Shown here piece by piece: positions 1 through 6,370 of a DNA stretch of 64,000 nucleotides. Each line of letters begins with the position of its first letter. Position 1 is the stretch's first letter. Both the position numbers and the translations under genes were made by a program. Origin of the DNA: [Clostridium] colinum (GTDB taxonomy: Bacteria; Bacillota; Clostridia; Lachnospirales; CAG-274); assembly GCF_940677205.1 (NCBI RefSeq), contig NZ_OW712331.1:1426001-1490000 (forward strand), given 5' to 3'. Below the pieces are notes generated by a model, which saw only the letters and a program-made list of their open reading frames with translations, did not search any database and had not been told where the DNA came from.

Positions 1-3
1 CAT
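1..3 (-). CDS. Start codon of a further Thr-rich surface protein gene (body outside window)
   Basis: The first three bases are CAT, an ATG on the minus strand, preceded by the same ribosome binding site and upstream sequence as the gene starting at 2393. Because positions 1-388 are nearly identical to 2391-2778, a third member of the Thr-rich protein family (the others start at 2393 and 7078) probably begins here and continues to the left. Only the start codon is visible, so this is inferred from the repeat. Confidence 0.55.
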
Positions 4-58
4 AATTTTTACCTCTCTTTTTATATTAAAAATATTAATTAAACTTTTATAAAATATA

Positions 59-87
59 TTTACAATCTTAATAATATAAGATATAAT
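59..87 (+). promoter_or_regulatory. Promoter of antitoxin RNA, copy 1
   Basis: TTTACA at 59-64 and TATAAT at 82-87 are separated by 17 bases, a good vegetative promoter on the plus strand. Transcription would begin near 94 and run into the hairpin at 149-179. An identical promoter lies at 2449-2477 in the second copy. Confidence 0.6.
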
Positions 88-93
88 ATCTAT

Positions 94-187
94 ATAAGGG
101 TAAGGTAACCGTTTAGAACGGTTTAGCCTGTAAGTTAATTGTTTTATTAACCGTAGACTATTGGCGTTAGTTTACGGTTTTCTTTTA
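94..187 (+). ncRNA. Candidate antisense antitoxin RNA, copy 1
   Basis: A transcript from the promoter at 59-87 would be about 95 nt and end at an intrinsic terminator: arms AACCGTAGACTA (149-160) and TAGTTTACGGTT (168-179), then a T-rich tail. It opposes the 3' untranslated part of the toxin mRNA, whose coding part ends at 190. This converging, 3'-overlapping layout is that of txpA/RatA-type type I systems. The start and end are inferred from motifs only. Confidence 0.6.
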
Positions 188-189
188 TA

Positions 190-279
190 TTACTTTTTAT
201 TATTATTTATGTAATTTAAAAGAGTGATTAATAAAATGTTACTACTTATAATAAGTGTTAAAACTTCATAAGTACTCAT
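190..279 (-). CDS. Type I toxin peptide, Hol-Tox/TxpA-like, copy 1 (29 aa)
   Basis: A 29-codon gene encoding a single hydrophobic helix with a polar N-terminus (MSTYEVLTLI...) and a basic NNNKK end. The MSTYE start and this architecture are typical of the putative holin-like toxin / TxpA / BsrG peptides of Firmicutes, which insert into the cell's own membrane. A strong site GAAAGGGGG precedes the ATG, but its first part pairs in the hairpin CTTTCTAC/GTAGAAAG at 292-313, so translation may be held off until processing. The same peptide, identical base for base, is encoded at 2580-2669. Toxicity is inferred from the family, not shown. Confidence 0.75.
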   Translation of the reverse strand: MSTYEVLTLIISSNILLITLLNYINNNKK

Positions 280-291
280 ATTATCAACCCC

Positions 292-313
292 CTTTCTACT
301 CTTATGTAGAAAG
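292..313 (-). promoter_or_regulatory. RBS-sequestering hairpin of toxin mRNA, copy 1
   Basis: CTTTCTAC (292-299) and GTAGAAAG (306-313) form an 8-bp perfect stem with a 6-nt loop. On the minus-strand mRNA the 3' arm includes the beginning of the toxin's purine-rich ribosome binding site. Adjacent, at 312-322, is the 11-nt element that can pair with the mRNA's 3' end (119-129). Confidence 0.6.
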
Positions 314-350
314 GCTAAACCGTAATTTCCAAACCATTACCCTATTTGAG

Positions 351-379
351 ATTATATCATATATTTTTTACTTATACAA
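351..379 (-). promoter_or_regulatory. Promoter of toxin mRNA, copy 1
   Basis: On the minus strand TTGTAT (379-374) and TATAAT (356-351) are 17 bases apart. Transcription would start near 344, giving a leader of about 65 nt before the toxin start codon. The second copy has the same promoter at 2741-2769. Confidence 0.65.
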
Positions 380-472
380 CATTTTCTATTTCTTTATAAA
401 TTATTTTATCTTTTGGTAAACTTATGTTAAAATTTTAAAGGGGAGCTTTAAAATTAAAGGAGTTGATTTTAT

Positions 473-721
473 ATGGATAACCTATTTTTACCATTCATTA
501 ATATGATTTACGATATTCTTAAATTTGGAAGAGTACTTATCCCAATAATTATATTTTTTATATTTGCTAAAAAAGCACTTAATTTTTATTATAATAATGA
601 TAATATTTACTATAGTGAAGAACAAATTAAAAATAGAATAAAGTTATATATTTTTTTTGCTTTCTCTATTTCAATAGTAATAATCATCTTAATTTCTATC
701 ATTATGTTTAAATTAAAATAA
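473..721 (+). CDS. Small membrane protein, 82 aa, unknown
   Basis: Two long hydrophobic segments (about residues 20-38 and 57-79) flank a polar, tyrosine- and lysine-rich loop, suggesting a two-pass membrane protein. The start is supported by AAAGGAG 11 bases before the ATG. It is one of only two clear plus-strand genes in the window and is divergent from the toxin promoter. I do not recognise the family. Confidence 0.65.
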   Translation: MDNLFLPFINMIYDILKFGRVLIPIIIFFIFAKKALNFYYNNDNIYYSEEQIKNRIKLYIFFAFSISIVIIILISIIMFKLK

Positions 722-764
722 TACTATAATAGTAGCTCTCCCTTATAAACTCCTTATCTAATTT

Positions 765-947
765 TCAATAAATATTTTTCTGTTTCTTATACTTATATAA
801 AGTTTTATAGGAATAAAAATTGTTATATAAATATTGTATTATAAATATAAATAAAGATATACTTATTTTCTCCTTAAATATGAAATATATAAAAATAATA
901 CCTAAAATTATATCTATTATATTATAAATAATTCTTTTCTTACACAT
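765..947 (-). CDS. Small membrane protein, 60 aa, unknown
   Basis: A short gene overlapping the end of the upstream gene by 8 bases, so the two are probably translationally coupled. The product has two hydrophobic stretches (about residues 8-23 and 28-45) and a basic, tyrosine-rich C-terminus. No recognisable domain. The overlap and reading-frame conservation support it being real; function unknown. Confidence 0.5.
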   Translation of the reverse strand: MCKKRIIYNIIDIILGIIFIYFIFKEKISISLFIFIIQYLYNNFYSYKTLYKYKKQKNIY

Positions 948-1308
948 TTAATATTTCACCCAACTTAATTGCCGAAAATAGTATTATACTAGATATTATA
1001 CAAACGCTTACTGTTAATGATGATATTACAATAGCAATTTTTGTAGTATTATTTACTATGTTTAAGGCATATTCAAAATCATTTTTTTCTTTTTCACGTT
1101 TTATTGAAACCATAAATATTTCATACTCTTCTTGATTTAAATTAGTAATGAGGTCTTTAATGTTTATAAAATCTTTTCTTCCATAAACTTCAATTCTTAC
1201 TTCTATATCTTCATCTTTTACCAATTCATTTAACATTTCAATAGATGTATTTTTATACTTTGCTAATTTTATTTTTTGTCTTTTATTATACCCTTCTAAA
1301 ATTTTCAT
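940..1308 (-). CDS. LRV-repeat protein with C-terminal membrane anchor
   Basis: The ATG at 1308 is chosen because GGAGG sits just upstream of it; an in-frame ATG at 1320 overlaps that site. The N-terminal 60 residues read as leucine-rich-repeat-variant units ('AKYKNTSIEMLNELVKD', 'DIEVRIEVYG'), like those in the 461-residue protein at 26209-27594. The C-terminal 40 residues are hydrophobic, so the repeat domain would face the cytoplasm from a membrane anchor. It is the first gene behind the promoter/operator at 1408-1437. Role unknown. Confidence 0.6.
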   Translation of the reverse strand: MKILEGYNKRQKIKLAKYKNTSIEMLNELVKDEDIEVRIEVYGRKDFINIKDLITNLNQEEYEIFMVSIKREKEKNDFEYALNIVNNTTKIAIVISSLTVSVCIISSIILFSAIKLGEILNV

Positions 1309-1385
1309 TTTTTCCTCCATTAATTTGATTTAGAAAAATTTGTAAAATTTACTTTCAATGGTATATTTTCTTGCAAAATTATCAT

Positions 1386-1508
1386 TTTTATATATACGTT
1401 ATAATTTATTATAACGTATATATAATTTATTTGTCAAGTATATATTTATGTATATTTTTCAAATTTCTTCCCATTTTACTATATTTTCTGTATTTATTAC
1501 ATATCCTT
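1386..1508. repeat. 123-bp promoter/operator repeat, copy 1
   Basis: This segment recurs at 8202-8324 with a single mismatch (1501 versus 8317). It contains a promoter, a 14-bp-arm palindrome, and the last codons of the small gene that is longer at 8275-8451 (the tail ...VKWEEI). The coding remnant shows that this copy was created by duplication of the 8.2-kb copy rather than the reverse. Confidence 0.95.
1391..1437 (-). promoter_or_regulatory. Promoter with overlapping palindromic operator, copy 1
   Basis: Minus-strand TTGACA (1437-1432) and TATAAT (1413-1408) with an 18-base spacer. A palindrome with arms TATATACGTTATAA (1391-1404) and TTATAACGTATATA (1409-1422) covers the -10 box and the likely start site, the usual place for a repressor. 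It drives the genes at 940-1308 and 765-947. The same unit at 8207-8253 precedes the gene at 7739-8020, so both would answer to one regulator. Confidence 0.7.
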
Positions 1509-1601
1509 AGCAACGCTTAAAATAATACAAAAAATCAAAAATATATTACTTTTTTCACACTTTTTTATAAATCTCTTTATTTTTTGTGCTATGTTGTTCA
1601 T
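1497..1601 (-). CDS. Membrane peptide, 34 aa
   Basis: A 34-codon gene with a strong site AAAGGAGG 5 bases before its ATG. The N-terminal half is basic (lysine and arginine rich), the second half a hydrophobic helix, then a short polar end 'SVAKDM'. Its last bases fall inside the 123-bp repeat, so the end of the coding sequence was probably defined by the duplication. Function unknown; a small amphipathic membrane peptide or a truncated longer gene are both possible. Confidence 0.5.
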   Translation of the reverse strand: MNNIAQKIKRFIKKCEKSNIFLIFCIILSVAKDM

Positions 1602-1620
1602 TTTATCCTCCTTTTTCCAT

Positions 1621-1652
1621 AAAAAAAGCACTCCATAAAAATGAAATGCTTT
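1621..1652 (-). terminator. Intrinsic terminator of the Thr-rich gene at 1668
   Basis: On the minus strand AAAGCATTTCAT and ATGGAGTGCTTT pair over 12 positions (with G-T pairs) around a TTTT loop and are followed by a run of seven T. Confidence 0.85.
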
Positions 1653-1667
1653 AAATATAATTGGTTA

Positions 1668-2393
1668 TTATTGTCCTATTTGTTTTCCCATAGTCCCATC
1701 TGTACTATATTTCATCATATCAAATTCTTCAGCAATACTACCACTTCCATTTTGTATTTGCTCATCAGTCCAACCATTAGCCTTTAGAAACTCATCTACA
1801 CTTTGTCCTTTAGGTATAGTGTTATTATTACTACTACTATTACTATTGTTAACAGGAGCTTTTGTTGTTGTTTCTGTAACAGGTTCTTTTGTTGTTGTTT
1901 GTGTTGTTGTAACTTTTCTAGTTGTTGTCTGTGTTGTTTCTTTAATAGGTGCTTTTGTTGTTGCTTGTGTAGTAACTTCTGTTTGTTTTTCTGTTACTAC
2001 TTGTTTTTTCGTAGTTTCTTCTTTTTTGGTTGTAATAGTTTGTGTTTCTTTTTGTACAGATTTACTTTCTGCTAGTTTATTATTATTTTCTTTTTTGTTT
2101 TGTTCATCTTTAACTATTGTTGTATCTTGTTCTAATGATGTATTTTCTGTGCTTTGTTCTTCATTTGTATTAGTAGTATTTTCTGTACTATCTTTTTCAG
2201 TTTCAGTAAATAATGTTGTATCTTCTTTTGTTGTATTTTCACTATTAACACTTGTTTGTTCTGTGCTATTAGATACTAATTTACTTTCATTATTATTTAG
2301 CACCATATATCCACCACCGCATACTAGCACTAATGCTAAAGCAGATATACCAATAATAATACTTTTTTTACTTTTACCTTCATTCTTCTTCAT
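1668..2393 (-). CDS. Thr-rich membrane-anchored surface protein A (241 aa)
   Basis: Begins MKKNEGKSKK, then one membrane segment (about residues 11-33), so most of the protein lies outside the cell. Residues 40-190 are dominated by Thr, Glu, Gln and Lys with repeated TTK/TTQ/TTR triplets, a flexible stalk. The C-terminus ends in a short folded-looking part finishing '...FDM...IGQ'. It is about 90% alike to the gene at 6371-7078 through the stalk but differs in the last 50 residues. There is no LPXTG motif or lipobox cysteine; the N-terminal helix is the anchor. Specific function unknown. Confidence 0.7.
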   Translation of the reverse strand: MKKNEGKSKKSIIIGISALALVLVCGGGYMVLNNNESKLVSNSTEQTSVNSENTTKEDTTLFTETEKDSTENTTNTNEEQSTENTSLEQDTTIVKDEQNKKENNNKLAESKSVQKETQTITTKKEETTKKQVVTEKQTEVTTQATTKAPIKETTQTTTRKVTTTQTTTKEPVTETTTKAPVNNSNSSSNNNTIPKGQSVDEFLKANGWTDEQIQNGSGSIAEEFDMMKYSTDGTMGKQIGQ

Positions 2394-2483
2394 AATTTTT
2401 ACCTCTCTTTTTATATTAAAAATATTAATTAAACTTTTATAAAATATATTTACAATCTTAATAATATAAGATATAATATCTAT

Positions 2484-2577
2484 ATAAGGGTAAGGTAACC
2501 GTTTAGAACGGTTTAGCCTTTCGGTTTTGTTTTAATTTAACCGTAGACTATTGGAGCTAGTTTACGGTTTTCTCTTA
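2484..2577 (+). ncRNA. Candidate antisense antitoxin RNA, copy 2
   Basis: Promoter TTTACA (2449-2454) and TATAAT (2472-2477), terminator stem 2539-2550/2558-2569. The region 2520-2538 differs strongly from copy 1 and the loop reads TTGGAGC instead of TTGGCGT. Such changes could make each antitoxin specific for its own toxin mRNA. Confidence 0.6.
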
Positions 2578-2579
2578 TA

Positions 2580-2669
2580 TTACTTTTTATTATTATTTAT
2601 GTAATTTAAAAGAGTGATTAATAAAATGTTACTACTTATAATAAGTGTTAAAACTTCATAAGTACTCAT
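2580..2669 (-). CDS. Type I toxin peptide, Hol-Tox/TxpA-like, copy 2 (29 aa)
   Basis: Identical at nucleotide level to the toxin gene at 190-279, with the promoter at 2741-2769 and the same RBS hairpin (2682-2703). The base two positions after the RBS differs from copy 1. Here the mRNA 5' leader (2699-2712) and 3' region (2509-2522) can pair over 14 uninterrupted bases, longer than the 11 of copy 1. Confidence 0.75.
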   Translation of the reverse strand: MSTYEVLTLIISSNILLITLLNYINNNKK

Positions 2670-2857
2670 ATTATTAACCCCCTTTCTACTCTTATGTAGA
2701 AAGGCTAAACCGTAATTTCCAAACCATTACCCTATTTGAGATTATATCATATATTTTTTACTTATACAACATTTTCTAAGTCTGCTTAAGAATATTGTAT
2801 CTTATTAAATACCTTATTACTGAATTTATTAATATATCATATTTTTTAGCTATTTAT

Positions 2858-3274
2858 TTACAAAATACATAAGTTTAATATTGTTTGATTAATAAGTATA
2901 TTTTGTTTAAATTTAGGTTGATATATTATTTCATATTTACCTTCACTATGTACACCTATAACTCCTATGTATTTCTTTGAATCTAAATAATGTTTATATT
3001 TTTCTAATATAAGTTGTCTCTTTTCTATTGGTACAACTACCCAACTTCTATTAACAAAGTCTAAATTTGTTTCTGCTTGTAACAATACCTTTTTTATATC
3101 ACTTATCTTAAATTCAAATGCATTTACTTGATAATTACCTTGATATTTTTCAATAGTTACTAAATCTACATTTCCTTCCCTTATAGGACATTCAAATTGA
3201 TATTTTTTAGCTCTATTTTTATTGTTATAAAACTTCCAAAATTTATATTTTAAATCTTTTTCATATAAAAACAT
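2858..3274 (-). CDS. PD-(D/E)XK nuclease-like protein (138 aa)
   Basis: The start at 3274 (MFLYEKDLKYKF) follows a purine-rich AAAGAAAGGAAA site; the longer in-frame version would run through the terminator at 3300-3328. The motif 'NVDLVTIEK' followed by 'AFEFKIS' gives the D...E-x-K pattern of PD-(D/E)XK nucleases. The following 'VLLQAETNLDFVNRSWVVVP' fits the helix and strand that come next in that fold. Possible roles are DNA repair or host/phage DNA cleavage. It lies behind a terminator, so expression may depend on read-through. Confidence 0.6.
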   Translation of the reverse strand: MFLYEKDLKYKFWKFYNNKNRAKKYQFECPIREGNVDLVTIEKYQGNYQVNAFEFKISDIKKVLLQAETNLDFVNRSWVVVPIEKRQLILEKYKHYLDSKKYIGVIGVHSEGKYEIIYQPKFKQNILINQTILNLCIL

Positions 3275-3299
3275 CTTTTTTCCTTTCTTTTTCAATATA

Positions 3300-3328
3300 T
3301 AAAAAGACAAACTAAAAAGTTTGCCTTT
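3300..3328 (-). terminator. Intrinsic terminator
   Basis: Minus strand AAAGGCAAACT and AGTTTGTCTTT pair around a TTTT loop and are followed by TTTTTATA. It overlaps the stop codon of the gene at 3327-3839. Confidence 0.75.
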
Positions 3329-3839
3329 ATAATTCCAAGTCATAATCTTGTTCTCTATTGAATTTTAATTTAAGTTTTAAATTTTGTTTTTCTAAATCTT
3401 TTATATAATTTTTTAATTTCTGATTTTCTAGTTCTAATTCATTTATTTTATCTTTTTGTTTTAATTGATTTTCATAAATAGACTGTATATGCTCCATAGT
3501 CTTATTTATATCAAGCTCTTTTCCAGCTAAATTTTGTTTTAAATTTCTTTCCTCATTTATTTTATCTTTTATGTGATTTATATCCTTTCTTATAAAACTT
3601 TCTTCTGATAAAAGATTTTTTATATCTTTATTATCTTTAGAGATCAAATCTTTTATTTCTTTATGCTCTATTCTAATACTACCATTTTCTTTCAAAATAT
3701 TTGTTAAACTTTGAATATCCTCTTCTAAATCTTCAAATTTTCTTTTAAAATTTTCTGAAAAATTGATAGTATTTTTAATCCAACTTAAAATTTTCATAAT
3801 TATTATGGCTCCTAAAAATATAAATATTATCTTTACCAT
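3327..3839 (-). CDS. Membrane-anchored coiled-coil protein (170 aa)
   Basis: An N-terminal hydrophobic helix (residues 1-20) is followed by about 140 residues of charged heptad-like sequence rich in Lys, Glu, Leu and Ile. It is a shorter paralogue of the protein at 29339-30283: both start with the same type of membrane helix followed by 'W', and share 'HKEIKDL' units. It ends in the acidic tail 'EQDYDLEL', like several other element proteins. A strong AAGGAG site precedes the ATG. Cytoplasmic coiled coil tethered to the membrane; role unknown. Confidence 0.65.
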   Translation of the reverse strand: MVKIIFIFLGAIIIMKILSWIKNTINFSENFKRKFEDLEEDIQSLTNILKENGSIRIEHKEIKDLISKDNKDIKNLLSEESFIRKDINHIKDKINEERNLKQNLAGKELDINKTMEHIQSIYENQLKQKDKINELELENQKLKNYIKDLEKQNLKLKLKFNREQDYDLEL

Positions 3840-3937
3840 TTTTATCTCCTTACATAATATAGTATTTTAAAATTTAAGTCAAGGTTTATACATTAGACAT
3901 TATTAATTTACAAAATTATTTTCTTTTTTTGCCTTAA

Positions 3938-3993
3938 ATTTTTAAAATTAAAATACGGCTAATTCTTTGGCCAAGTATTTTAATTTTAAAAAT
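3938..3993. other. Long perfect inverted repeat in a gene-poor stretch
   Basis: Within the 498-base gap 3840-4337, two perfectly complementary 19-base arms (3938-3956 and 3975-3993) enclose an 18-base spacer that itself contains GGC/GCC. Neither strand has a T-run after the stem, so a terminator is unlikely. It could be a protein-binding site or a structured RNA. The rest of the gap holds only the pseudogene at 4038-4143 and a terminator. Confidence 0.55.
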
Positions 3994-4037
3994 CATTGAA
4001 AACTCAAAGATTTTAAATCTATTACAAAATCATTAAT

Positions 4038-4143
4038 TTACAGATAATGGTAATCATACCACATATCTCCATCAACATATACAATAAATTTATAAATAAG
4101 ATACCTACAGGTGTCCACACATCAAAGGCATATGTAAATTCCC
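4038..4143 (-). pseudogene. Remnant of a second copy of the 653-aa secreted protein (C-terminus)
   Basis: Translating the minus strand gives 'FDVWTPVG' and, after a frameshift, 'YVDGDMWYDYHYL' then stop. These match the C-terminal end of the intact neighbour at 4338-6299 ('FDAWIPSG' and 'IKGNLWDDWYVQPL') in order and spacing. The frame change and absence of the rest of the gene mark it as a decayed tail of a paralogue. Confidence 0.65.
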
Positions 4144-4292
4144 TTTTTAATAATTTTCAAAATAATATTTAATAAGTTATAACATTACATTTCAATAATA
4201 TATAATATTTATTTTTTGCTTCATTAAAACTTTTTTCATATAAAAACATTACTATGACTTCCTGTTTATTTTTTAATTTTAACTATAACAAC

Positions 4293-4320
4293 AAAAAGAC
4301 AAACCATAAGATTTGTCTTT
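4293..4320 (-). terminator. Intrinsic terminator of the gene at 4338
   Basis: Minus strand AAAGACAAAT and TTTGTCTTT pair around a short loop and are followed by a T-rich tail. Confidence 0.8.
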
Positions 4321-4337
4321 AAATCAAAAATATAAAA

Positions 4338-6299
4338 TTAATTTATAGTTATTTCTCTAGGATCTGTTCCATATGTTGGTAACGGTTGTACATACCAATC
4401 ATCCCATAAGTTACCTTTTATATATATAGCATTACCTGCAGTTTTTTGACTAACACTTGCACCGTTTGTCGTATGAGCTCCAATATATAACTGTCCTGAA
4501 GGTATCCAAGCATCAAAAACCATACTGTTTACAACATAAAATTCATTGTCAGGATACCATATCGGTGTAAAGTGTGTTCTATTTTGATATGTAGAATATG
4601 GATTTTTCTTAAATTCCATAATAGATTTATTTGAGCTTAAGTCTGTTACTTCTGATAATCTAAAATAATTTTTGAAATAAAAATCTGAAAAATAATTTAT
4701 AGCATTTTGTGGTGCTATACCTACATTTGCTACAACTTCTGTATAATCTTCAAATGTACCATCAAGATGTTTTACTTTTGTTGTCTTTTTAACAATAAGC
4801 TTACTCTCTATTTTTTGTCTTATACCATACCCACTTTTTAATTTATATAAAAAACGTTGAGTATGTATACCAGCTTTACTATTGTGATATAAATCATAAT
4901 TTTGAGATTCATAAGTTTTACATAAAGGGGCAGGATATATATTTAAAAATGTACCTAAATATGCTTTATATTCATAAGTTGTCCATATCCACTCTTCTTT
5001 ATCTCGTATCCATTCTCCTTTATTATTAAAGATAGGTATACTTTCTAGATTTACATCATATTCAAGCCAACTTCCTTCAATATTATTATTTGCTATTATT
5101 TGTGGGTCTTGAAATTTAAAGTTGCTATTTTTATCATCTGCGTCTGGATTTGGTGGTGTTTTTTCCTTTATTTCTACTATTTTTACACCTATATCATATT
5201 CATCTGTTTTAGATTTTAAATACGGCTTTCCTGTTATTTCATTATACTCAACTTCTTTATAACTTACTTTAGCTTTTATAACCATATCTTGAGGAGTATT
5301 AGGTGTATGCCATTTAACGTAAGCTATACCTGTTCCTTTAAATACTATACCACCACCATTGTCATTATCTGCTTTGTAATCTTTACCATCAATATTAAAT
5401 GTTACTGTAACAGGATTTTTTATTTCTTTGTTTTGATAATATAACAAACAGTCAATACCTGTTAATTCTAAACTTGTATATACATCTGTATTTGCTCTGT
5501 ACTCATAGCTAGGTGGTATTATTGGTGGTTTTTCAGGCTCTTCTGGTACAAATGTAACTGCACCTACACCAAGCATAGCTATGATTGTGTCATTTTTTTG
5601 TTTTGTGTTAGTAGCTCCTGTCCATTTTTTAATACCAAACTCATCACGTTCTAAAAACATAGCTAAAGGTAGGTTCATATGGCTAAAATTTTTAATATAG
5701 CTATTAGATACATATCCGTTCATTTTTACATCAAGTAATGCTAACTCTGTTGCAGTACAAGCCGTTACTTTTCCTGCTATTTTAGGATAACCAACAGGCT
5801 CTAACATAAGTTTATAATTACCACTTATCATTTTTTCATAATCAAAACCTGTTAAATTAGAAAAATTCTTTAGAAATTTTTCACTACCAAAATAATTTTT
5901 TATCGTTTGTAAATCTCCTCCTACTATTTTAGGTAATTTTATATCAGGTTTTTTACATCTATAACCTGCTCCATCATACATATTAACTTTTTTATTTTCT
6001 TTATAGTATAACTTATACCCTGTACCTAAATACTTTTGTATAGGTTGTCTAGGATTGTTAGCAAAGTCCATAGGGCTTGTAACAGGTTTATAAGTTTTAG
6101 CATCAACAAGTGTAACTCTTACCCCTTCATCTTGCTCATTATCTAATATAGTATCAGGTCTGCCACTACCACCATTATCATAATCTCCATCGTTACCACC
6201 ATTTCCTATATTAGTATCTCCCTTTGCAAATATACTCACACTATTAAAACAAAAAGAAAAAATTAAGATAATAGCTATTATTGTTTTAATCTTCTTCAT
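4338..6299 (-). CDS. Large secreted protein of unknown function (653 aa)
   Basis: A clear signal peptide (MKKIKTIIAIILIFSFCFNS..., cleavage probably near Ala25) is followed by a Gly/Asp/Asn-rich linker and a long soluble ectodomain rich in Tyr, Asn and Lys. There is no sorting motif and no second membrane helix. The region around residues 250-380 looks beta-rich and Ig-like, with polyproline before and after it. It is preceded by AAGGAGG and lies between two Thr-rich surface protein genes, so all are likely exported surface factors. I do not recognise the family. A decayed paralogue lies just downstream. Confidence 0.6.
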   Translation of the reverse strand: MKKIKTIIAIILIFSFCFNSVSIFAKGDTNIGNGGNDGDYDNGGSGRPDTILDNEQDEGVRVTLVDAKTYKPVTSPMDFANNPRQPIQKYLGTGYKLYYKENKKVNMYDGAGYRCKKPDIKLPKIVGGDLQTIKNYFGSEKFLKNFSNLTGFDYEKMISGNYKLMLEPVGYPKIAGKVTACTATELALLDVKMNGYVSNSYIKNFSHMNLPLAMFLERDEFGIKKWTGATNTKQKNDTIIAMLGVGAVTFVPEEPEKPPIIPPSYEYRANTDVYTSLELTGIDCLLYYQNKEIKNPVTVTFNIDGKDYKADNDNGGGIVFKGTGIAYVKWHTPNTPQDMVIKAKVSYKEVEYNEITGKPYLKSKTDEYDIGVKIVEIKEKTPPNPDADDKNSNFKFQDPQIIANNNIEGSWLEYDVNLESIPIFNNKGEWIRDKEEWIWTTYEYKAYLGTFLNIYPAPLCKTYESQNYDLYHNSKAGIHTQRFLYKLKSGYGIRQKIESKLIVKKTTKVKHLDGTFEDYTEVVANVGIAPQNAINYFSDFYFKNYFRLSEVTDLSSNKSIMEFKKNPYSTYQNRTHFTPIWYPDNEFYVVNSMVFDAWIPSGQLYIGAHTTNGASVSQKTAGNAIYIKGNLWDDWYVQPLPTYGTDPREITIN

Positions 6300-6324
6300 A
6301 GTTTACCTCCTTAAATTTACATAT

Positions 6325-6354
6325 AAAAAAGCACTTCATAAAATGAAATGCTTT
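6325..6354 (-). terminator. Intrinsic terminator of the gene at 6371
   Basis: Minus strand AAAGCATTTCAT and ATGAAGTGCTTT form a stem with a short T loop followed by a run of T; nearly the same sequence as the terminator at 1621-1652. Confidence 0.85.
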
Positions 6355-6370
6355 AAATAAATATTATTTA

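Larger units (their letters stand above)
1..388. repeat. 388-bp direct repeat, copy 1 (type I toxin-antitoxin unit)
   Basis: This stretch matches 2391-2778 almost base for base; the differences cluster at 130-148, in the loop of the hairpin at 161-167, and at a few single positions. The repeat starts exactly at the start codon of the Thr-rich gene and ends just past the minus-strand promoter of the toxin. It therefore carries a whole toxin-antitoxin unit and was copied together with the adjacent surface-protein gene. Confidence 0.95.
2391..2778. repeat. 388-bp direct repeat, copy 2 (type I toxin-antitoxin unit)
   Basis: Second copy of the unit at 1-388, lying between the Thr-rich gene at 1668-2393 and the nuclease-like gene at 2858. 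Promoters, toxin codons and RBS hairpin are unchanged. The changes lie in the antitoxin/3'-UTR region (2520-2538) and in the terminator loop. Positions 2779-2857 hold nothing I can identify. Confidence 0.95.

Noticed and set aside
1819-2442. A long open frame on the plus strand opposite the Thr-rich gene
   Set aside because: Its Val/Ser/Cys-rich sequence is the antisense of ACA/ACT-rich Thr codons; the sense strand has RBS, membrane anchor and terminator. The same holds for 6408-7109.
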